The translations under genes were made by a program, and so were the position numbers. 38,640 nt of DNA from Parabacteroides hominis (GTDB taxonomy: Bacteria; Bacteroidota; Bacteroidia; Bacteroidales; Tannerellaceae), in assembly GCF_014287585.1 (NCBI RefSeq), contig NZ_JACOOJ010000044.1, positions 1 to 38,640 on the forward strand, given 5' to 3'. The notes beneath the pieces were generated by a model. The model saw only the letters and a list, made by a program, of their open reading frames with translations. It did not search any database and had not been told where the DNA came from. This document shows positions 33,559-38,640 of the stretch, in pieces (positions within the stretch are counted from its first letter, which is position 1; the number at the start of each line of letters is the position of its first letter).

Positions 33559-34911
33559 ATGGCAAACGAAATAACGTGGCGGCTGGAGCATGAAAAGATC
33601 GGCCGGTTGTTGTTGCATTATGCGATACCGGCAGTGATCGGTACGATGGTGAATGCTCTTTATAATATTGTCGACCGTATCTTTATCGGTCAGGGAGTCG
33701 GTCCGCTGGCGATGGCCGGGCTAACGCTGACGTTCCCTATCTTGTTGTTCCTCCAGGCCTTCGGGATGCTCGTCGGGGCAGGTGCTGCGACTCGTGTTTC
33801 CATCCATTTGGGACGAAAGGCGAATGAGATGGCGGAAAAAGTGTTGGGTAACGCATTGACCTTGACGTTCATCATAACGCTCGTGACGGTAGTCCCCTGC
33901 ATGATCTGGATGGAAGATTTGTTGCTGGCTTTCGGGGGAAGCGAACAGACCATCCCGTACGCAAAGGACTATCTGGACATTGTGGTTCCGGGAACGCTCC
34001 TGACTTCTCTAAGTTTTGGCTTCAACGCGGTTATGCGGGCTTCCGGTTATCCGAAGAAGGCGATGTTCACCATGCTGATCGGAGCGGTAACCAATGTGGT
34101 ACTCGATCCGATTTTTATCTTCTGGCTGGATATGGGAATTAAAGGAGCTGCCATTGCGACGATCCTCTCGATGCTGCTCTGTACTCTTTTCGTGATGAAC
34201 CATTTTGTCCAGAAAGACAGTATTGTCCGTTTCCATAAAGGGACGTTCAAGTTAGAAAAACATGTGGTCTGGAATATCCTGACGATCGGCGTCTCGCCCT
34301 TTGCGATGCAGTTGGCAGGCAGCTTGGTGGTCGTGATCCAGAACTACGCGCTCAAACAACACGGAGGAGACTTGGCATTGGGGGCGAACGGCATTATCAC
34401 CAGTGTCGGGATGCTTTTGGTGATGCTGATTATCGGGATCGCGCAGGGGATGCAGCCGATTGTCGGTTTCAACTTCGGGGCAAAGAAATATCAGCGCGTC
34501 CAGGAGACGTTGCGTCTGGTAATCATAACCGCTACCATTATCATGGGAATCGGCTGCTTCTGCAGTGTGGCGTTTCCGAAACTGATAGCCCGTGCCTTTA
34601 CGAACGATCCGGCCCTGTTGGATGTGACGGCAAACGGTCTGCGGATCAGCTTGCTGGTGTTTGTGGTCGTAGGTTCGCAGATTTCGATCAGCCAGTTTTT
34701 CCAGAGTATCGGGATCGCCTGGAAGGCCATGTTTTTGAGTCTAAGCCGCCAAGTGCTGTTCCTGATACCGGCGATGTTGCTGTTCTCCCGTTTTTGGGGA
34801 TTGGACGGTGTCTGGTATGCCGCTCCCTTCTCTGATTTTGTTGCGGCTGTAACTGCCTGGCTCTTTTTGTGGTATCATGTTAAAAACATGAAAAGTAAGA
34901 ATTCGGATTGA
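33559..34911 (+). CDS. MATE-family multidrug/cation efflux protein
   Basis: A 450-residue protein with 12 predicted membrane segments in two similar halves. The N-terminal half has YAIPAVIGTMVNALYNIVDRIFIG and GAATRVSIHLGR, with RASGYPKKAMFTMLIGAVTNVVLDPIFI near the middle; the second half has IGIAQGMQPIVGFNFGA, all MATE hallmarks. It exports drugs or metabolites in exchange for Na+ or H+; the substrate is not visible. It is preceded by the palindromic array and followed by 62 bp without a terminator. Confidence 0.92.
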   Translation: MANEITWRLEHEKIGRLLLHYAIPAVIGTMVNALYNIVDRIFIGQGVGPLAMAGLTLTFPILLFLQAFGMLVGAGAATRVSIHLGRKANEMAEKVLGNALTLTFIITLVTVVPCMIWMEDLLLAFGGSEQTIPYAKDYLDIVVPGTLLTSLSFGFNAVMRASGYPKKAMFTMLIGAVTNVVLDPIFIFWLDMGIKGAAIATILSMLLCTLFVMNHFVQKDSIVRFHKGTFKLEKHVVWNILTIGVSPFAMQLAGSLVVVIQNYALKQHGGDLALGANGIITSVGMLLVMLIIGIAQGMQPIVGFNFGAKKYQRVQETLRLVIITATIIMGIGCFCSVAFPKLIARAFTNDPALLDVTANGLRISLLVFVVVGSQISISQFFQSIGIAWKAMFLSLSRQVLFLIPAMLLFSRFWGLDGVWYAAPFSDFVAAVTAWLFLWYHVKNMKSKNSD

Positions 34912-34973
34912 ACTTTTTACTATCTTGATTGTCTACTATATGAAAATAGATTGATTAGGTTTCAACTAAAAGA

Positions 34974-35555
34974 ATGAGAAGTATGAAAAGAGTATTATTA
35001 TTACTGGCTGTTCTGCTTTTTAGCGCAGGAACAATGATGGCCCAGCAGGATAAAGCTGCCGAGAAGGCCGCAAAGAAAGCAGAAAAAGAAGCAAAGAAAG
35101 CTGCCGAGGCAGCTGAACAGATGGCCTTGTTCGAGCAAGGCGTGCAAGCGCTGAAAGAGAAAGATTTTGTATTGGAGGCCGAACGTGTCGAGTTTAAGCG
35201 TGGGCAATTCGTCTATGTGACTCCAAGCACGAACTTCGTTTCCATGAATGGCGACCGGGCTACTATCCAGTTGGCTTTCAATACTGCCGCTGCCGGCCCG
35301 AACGGGATCGGAGGCATCACGGTCGACGGCAGTGCTTCGAATATAGAGATGAAAACAGACAAAAAAGGAAATGTTACATTCAGTATGATGGTACAAGGTG
35401 TTGCAGTCTCCGCCAATGTGACAATCCGCATGGTGAAGGGCACGAACAAATGTACGGCAACTGTGAGCCCGAACTTCAACAGCAACCGTATTTCGTTTAC
35501 CGGTTACCTGTATCCTTCGGATCAGTCCAATGTGTTTAAGGGGCGTGCCATCTGA
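34974..35555 (+). CDS. DUF4251 exported protein
   Basis: A 193-residue protein. A signal peptide (ending MMA-QQ) is followed by an Ala/Lys/Glu-rich coiled-coil-like stretch at about 25-50, then a beta-rich domain (VEFKRGQFVYVTPSTNFVSMNGDRATIQLAFN, ITVDGSASNIEM, FTGYLYPSDQSNV) of the DUF4251 family common in Bacteroidales. The function is unknown. The ATG at 34983 is an equally good start. A strong terminator follows. Confidence 0.8.
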   Translation: MRSMKRVLLLLAVLLFSAGTMMAQQDKAAEKAAKKAEKEAKKAAEAAEQMALFEQGVQALKEKDFVLEAERVEFKRGQFVYVTPSTNFVSMNGDRATIQLAFNTAAAGPNGIGGITVDGSASNIEMKTDKKGNVTFSMMVQGVAVSANVTIRMVKGTNKCTATVSPNFNSNRISFTGYLYPSDQSNVFKGRAI

Positions 35556-35577
35556 CGTGTAGATTCTTTTGTTCAGG

Positions 35578-35614
35578 AAAAGCTGCTTTCGGAAAGGGAA
35601 GCAGCTTTTTTTAT
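35578..35614 (+). terminator. Terminator after the DUF4251 gene
   Basis: AAAAGCTGCTTTC pairs with GGAAGCAGCTTTTT across a short loop and ends in a run of T. Confidence 0.85.
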
Positions 35615-35627
35615 GCAACGTATTTTA

Positions 35628-35635
35628 TATCTTTG
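35628..35635 (+). promoter_or_regulatory. -7 box TATCTTTG for the GroES-like gene
   Basis: Perfect TAnnTTTG match 29 bp before the ATG at 35665, just after the preceding terminator. Confidence 0.6.
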
Positions 35636-35664
35636 TTCTCTAAAATATCATAAACATAAAAGTC

Positions 35665-36048
35665 ATGCAATTAGCAATAGATCAGAAAGACATAGATAAG
35701 TTCCTGATGGTGGGTGACAAGGTGCTTATCAAGCCGAAGAACCCGCAGAGTCAGACAAAATCCGGATTGTACCTGCCGCCTACCGTCCAGCAGGAGAAGA
35801 TCCAAAGCGGCTATATCATCAAGGTAGGCCCCGGCTTCCCGCTTCCTTCCCAGAGTGAGGAACACGAAGTATGGGAAAAGAAGAAAGAAGGCGAGGTCCA
35901 TTATCTCCCTTTGCAGGCGCACGAAGGCGATCTGGCTGTGTTTTTGCAGAATGCGGCCTACGAGATCAACTTTAATGAAGAGAAGTTCCTGATCGTTCCC
36001 CATTCGGCTATTTTGATGTTGGTTCGCGACGAAGGTTTGTTCGAATAA
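35665..36048 (+). CDS. GroES-like (Cpn10-fold) protein
   Basis: A 127-residue protein with a Cpn10-like fold (FLMVGDKVLIKPKNPQSQTKSGLYLPP, then QSGYIIKVGPGF and GDLAVFLQNAAYEINFNEEKFLIVPHSAIL). It is longer than canonical GroES (about 95) because of an insert (SQSEEHEVWEKKKEGEVHYLP), and no groEL gene follows. It is probably a GroES paralogue rather than the main co-chaperonin. Its own promoter and a 95-bp gap separate it from the next operon. Confidence 0.82.
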   Translation: MQLAIDQKDIDKFLMVGDKVLIKPKNPQSQTKSGLYLPPTVQQEKIQSGYIIKVGPGFPLPSQSEEHEVWEKKKEGEVHYLPLQAHEGDLAVFLQNAAYEINFNEEKFLIVPHSAILMLVRDEGLFE

Positions 36049-36093
36049 CTCCTTTTTGTTTGGCAAAATACTGTGCTATCCAGTTTTTTGATG

Positions 36094-36101
36094 TATTTTT
36101 G
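36094..36101 (+). promoter_or_regulatory. -7 box TATTTTTG for the NfnA/GltA operon
   Basis: Perfect TAnnTTTG match, 43 bp before the ATG at 36144. The -33 element is not clear. Confidence 0.5.
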
Positions 36102-36143
36102 CAACCAAATCAACAAGACTAACTATCAATAGTAGCGATTATA

Positions 36144-36941
36144 ATGAATAAAATTGTAAGTAAAGAACATTTCTCTGCCAACGTAGTGAAACTGGAAGTG
36201 GAAGCACCTTTGATTGCCCGCTCCCGTAAGGCAGGCCACTTTGTTATCGTGAAGGTGGGTGAGAAGGGCGAACGTATTCCCCTGACCATTGCCGGAGCTG
36301 ATACCACGAAAGGAACCATCACACTCGTGATCCAGGCTGTAGGCGGTTCGTCGAAGAAGATATGCGAACTGAATGTAGGCGATTATATTACCGACCTGGT
36401 CGGCCCGTTGGGACAAGCCACCCATATCGAGAAGGTCGGTACGGTCGTATGTGCCGGCGGCGGTGTCGGAGTGGCTCCTTTATTGCCGATCGTGGAGGCT
36501 TTCCATAAGGCGGGCAACCGTGTGATCGTAGTGCTGGCCGCCCGTACAAAAGACCTGGTGATCCTGGAAGAACAGATGCGTGCCAACTCCGATGAGGTGA
36601 TCGTGATGACAGACGACGGTTCTTACGGTACGAAAGGTTTGGTGACGAATGGCGTGGAAAGTGTGATTAACCGCGAAAAGGTGGATCTCTGCGTTACGAT
36701 CGGCCCGGCCATCATGATGAAATTCGTCTCTGCCCTGACGAAGAAATATGAGATCCCGACAGTCGCCTCCCTGAACACGATCATGGTGGACGGAACCGGA
36801 ATGTGCGGCGCTTGCCGTATTACGGTCGGAGGGAAGACGAAGTTCGTTTGTGTGGACGGGCCGGAGTTCGATGCCCACCAGGTAGACTTCGATGAGATGT
36901 TGATGCGCCTCGGTGCTTATAAAGATATTGAAAAGAAATAA
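36144..36941 (+). CDS. NfnA/SudB-like FAD/NAD-binding [2Fe-2S] subunit
   Basis: A 265-residue ferredoxin-NADP reductase-like protein. FAD-binding domain (about 1-95), NAD(P)-binding domain (VVCAGGGVGVAPLLPI at 101-116) and a C-terminal [2Fe-2S] site with Asp216, Cys221, Cys224 and Cys236 (DGTGMCGACR). This is the small subunit of NADH-dependent ferredoxin:NADP oxidoreductase (Nfn) or sulfide dehydrogenase, often annotated as sulfide/dihydroorotate dehydrogenase-like. The large-subunit gene follows after 18 bp. Together they would balance NADH, NADPH and reduced ferredoxin; which activity dominates here is not decidable. Confidence 0.9.
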   Translation: MNKIVSKEHFSANVVKLEVEAPLIARSRKAGHFVIVKVGEKGERIPLTIAGADTTKGTITLVIQAVGGSSKKICELNVGDYITDLVGPLGQATHIEKVGTVVCAGGGVGVAPLLPIVEAFHKAGNRVIVVLAARTKDLVILEEQMRANSDEVIVMTDDGSYGTKGLVTNGVESVINREKVDLCVTIGPAIMMKFVSALTKKYEIPTVASLNTIMVDGTGMCGACRITVGGKTKFVCVDGPEFDAHQVDFDEMLMRLGAYKDIEKK

Positions 36942-36959
36942 CGAAACCACAGTAAACAA

Positions 36960-38429
36960 ATGACAACAGAAGAACTGATCGCTGCCCGTCGTGCCGAACC
37001 GTGGAGAGAAGCACTGCGTAAAAGCAAAAAGAATAAAGAACGCACGGATATTCCCCGTGTGGAAATGAATGAACTGGATGCGGAATACCGCAGCCATACC
37101 CGCCTCGAAGAGGTGAACCTCGGATTGACGAAAGAGCAGGCCATGCAGGAAGCCCAGCGTTGTCTGGATTGTCCGAATCCGACCTGTATGCAAGGATGTC
37201 CGGTAAGTATCAATATCCCGACTTTCGTGAAGAATATCGAGCGGGGCGAGTTTCTGGAAGCGGCCAAAGTGCTGAAGGAAACAAGCGCGTTGCCGGCTGT
37301 CTGCGGCCGTGTATGCCCGCAGGAAAAGCAGTGCGAGAGCAAATGTATTCATCTGAAGATGGGTAAACCGGCTGTCGCTATCGGTTACCTGGAACGTTTT
37401 GCCGCCGATTACGAACGGGAAAGCGGAAATATTTCCGTTCCGGAAGTGGCGGAGAAGAACGGCATTAAGATTGCCGTTGTCGGTTCCGGTCCCGCCGGCC
37501 TCTCTTTTGCCGGCGATATGGCAAAGCGTGGCTATGACGTGACGGTGTTTGAAGCCTTGCACGAGATCGGCGGCGTATTGAAATACGGTATTCCCGAATT
37601 CCGTCTGCCGAATAAGATCGTGGATGTCGAAATAGAAGGTCTCCGCAAGATGGGGGTGAAGTTCCTGACGAACTGCATTATCGGAAAGACCATCAGCTAT
37701 GAAGACCTGCATGCCGATGGCTTCAAAGGTATCTTTGCCGCCAGTGGCGCCGGACTTCCTAACTTTATGAATATTCCGGGCGAGAACCTGATCGGGGTGA
37801 TGTCGTCCAACGAATACCTGACGCGTGTCAACCTGATGGATGCTGCCAATCCGGAGAGCGATACGCCTGTCTTGCAGGGTAAGAAGGTGGCTGTCATCGG
37901 TGGTGGCAATACGGCGATGGACTCGGTTCGTACGGCACGCCGCTTGGGCGCCGAACGTGCCATGATCGTCTACCGCCGCAGCGAAGAAGAAATGCCTGCC
38001 CGGCTGGAGGAAGTGAAACATGCCAAAGAGGAAGGCGTGGAGTTCATGACGTTGCATAATCCGGTCGAATATCTTGGTGACGAACGGGGCCGTGTCAAAC
38101 AGATGCGCTTGCAGAAGATGGAATTAGGCGAACCGGATGCTTCCGGACGTCGTCGTCCTGTGCCCGTCGAAGGAGCTATCGAAACGATCGATGTGGACGA
38201 AGTGATCGTCAGCGTCGGCGTTTCCCCCAATCCGCTTATCCCGCGTGCTTTCCAGGGATTGGAAGTAAGCAAGAAGGGAACGATCGTGGTTAATGAAGAA
38301 AATATGCGCTCTACCTTACCCGATGTATATGCCGGTGGCGACATTGTCCGTGGCGGCGCAACCGTAATCCTGGCAATGGGTGATGGCCGTAAGGCTGCTG
38401 CTGCGATGGATGAGGCTTTTAGGGGATAA
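36960..38429 (+). CDS. gltA: GltA/NfnB-like NADPH-dependent flavoprotein
   Basis: A 489-residue protein homologous to the small subunit of NADPH glutamate synthase. N-terminal [4Fe-4S] cysteines are visible at 68, 71, 76, 80 and at 115, 119, 125, 129. FAD site VVGSGPAG at 173-180, NADPH site VAVIGGGNTAMDSV near 310 followed by VYRRSEEEMPARLEE, and a C-terminal second FAD motif (DVYAGGDIVRGGATVILAMGDGR). The 18-bp gap to the NfnA-like gene argues for an Nfn-type complex rather than glutamate synthase, whose large subunit is absent. An insertion sequence begins about 25 bp after the stop. Confidence 0.9.
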   Translation: MTTEELIAARRAEPWREALRKSKKNKERTDIPRVEMNELDAEYRSHTRLEEVNLGLTKEQAMQEAQRCLDCPNPTCMQGCPVSINIPTFVKNIERGEFLEAAKVLKETSALPAVCGRVCPQEKQCESKCIHLKMGKPAVAIGYLERFAADYERESGNISVPEVAEKNGIKIAVVGSGPAGLSFAGDMAKRGYDVTVFEALHEIGGVLKYGIPEFRLPNKIVDVEIEGLRKMGVKFLTNCIIGKTISYEDLHADGFKGIFAASGAGLPNFMNIPGENLIGVMSSNEYLTRVNLMDAANPESDTPVLQGKKVAVIGGGNTAMDSVRTARRLGAERAMIVYRRSEEEMPARLEEVKHAKEEGVEFMTLHNPVEYLGDERGRVKQMRLQKMELGEPDASGRRRPVPVEGAIETIDVDEVIVSVGVSPNPLIPRAFQGLEVSKKGTIVVNEENMRSTLPDVYAGGDIVRGGATVILAMGDGRKAAAAMDEAFRG

Positions 38430-38452
38430 CTTAGAGTCTTTGTATGATAAAA

Positions 38453-38640
38453 AAAGGGGCTGTCCAAAAAGTGTGACAGCCCCTTTTGCTATTGTTTATT
38501 TCGGTAAAAAGTAGTATCTTACCGTTGCAAAAAAACAAACATTATAGCAATGGCTAAGATAGTATTTAAAGAGTTAACATCCAACCAAAATGTACTTTTT
38601 CCGGTTAGTTTATCGGAAAAGATAGCTCCCAATCATCCCG
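38453..38640 (+). mobile_element. IS1182-like insertion sequence, left end (runs off window)
   Basis: The left end starts with an inverted-repeat hairpin: AAAGGGGCTGTC (38453-38464) pairs with GACAGCCCCTTT (38475-38486) around AAAAAGTGT. GGGCTGTCC-AAAAAGT ends are typical of Bacteroides IS1182-family elements. The hairpin followed by TTT could also terminate the gltA transcript. The right end is outside the window. Confidence 0.7.
38550..38640 (+). CDS. IS1182-family transposase, N-terminal fragment
   Basis: Thirty codons from the ATG (MAKIVFKELTSNQ, then FPVSLSEKIAPNHP) resemble the start of IS1182-type transposases, which read similarly before the DDE domain. It is cut by the end of the window, so integrity cannot be judged. 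Confidence 0.75.
   Translation, partial: MAKIVFKELTSNQNVLFPVSLSEKIAPNHP

Noticed and set aside
36480..38057. 525-codon open frame on the minus strand opposite gltA
   Set aside because: It is antisense to the clearly conserved NfnA/GltA genes, rich in His and Phe, and resembles no family; codon bias of the plus-strand genes creates it.
38453..38486. Hairpin as a dedicated gltA terminator only
   Set aside because: The GGGCTGTCC end and the transposase start 64 bp later show that it is the end of an insertion sequence, although it may also stop transcription.

Overview
The window looks like a chromosomal segment of a gut Bacteroidales bacterium, most likely Parabacteroides or Bacteroides. The evidence is a SusC/SusD pair, a hybrid two-component system, TAnnTTTG-type -7 promoter boxes, RteA/RteB-like regulators and an IS1182-like transposase start. 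The genus is an inference, because no rRNA or tRNA gene is present.

Region 1 (1-1123 and 14381-25571) is a polysaccharide utilization locus (PUL) whose susC gene has been split. The first 124 codons lie at 750-1121 and the remaining ~953 codons at 14384-17245. Downstream on the same strand are susD, a serine-type sulfatase, a heparinase II/III-fold lyase, a GH88 unsaturated uronyl hydrolase, a GH16 lipoprotein and an alkaline-phosphatase-superfamily hydrolase. A hybrid two-component sensor/regulator (HTCS) faces them. The enzymes suggest a sulfated, uronic-acid-containing glycan; the exact substrate cannot be read from sequence.

Region 2 (about 1124-14380) is a 13.26-kb integrated mobilizable element sitting inside susC, bounded by a 5-bp repeat GAAGA. 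Joining the flanks at the repeat restores the susC frame exactly. The element carries a tyrosine integrase, a small RhuM-like protein, a primase-helicase, a toprim primase, MobC-like and MOBP-type relaxase genes with a hairpin-rich oriT candidate, and an rteB gene with a beheaded rteA. Its cargo is a three-gene operon overlapping by 4 bp at each junction (MBL-fold hydrolase, radical SAM A, radical SAM B), divergent from an AraC-type regulator. This cargo is the best candidate for a poorly described system. Next to it is a deletion scar that removed the heads of both an aldo/keto reductase and a second AraC regulator. No conjugation (tra) genes are present, so transfer would need a helper element.

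Region 3 (29.8-38.4 kb) is ordinary chromosome: a POT-family transporter, a FecCD-type permease with its ATPase, a MATE exporter, a DUF4251 protein, a GroES-like protein, and an NfnAB/SudAB-like pair (ferredoxin-NADP reductase-like subunit plus GltA-like flavoprotein). An array of palindromic repeats lies between the ABC and MATE genes. The window ends inside an insertion sequence.

How they work together: the HTCS should sense a glycan fragment and induce the PUL, but the element severs the outer-membrane transporter and adds a terminator-like hairpin just inside its left end. The PUL is therefore probably off or crippled until the element excises. Excision would recreate an intact 1077-codon susC, so the insertion may act as a reversible block.
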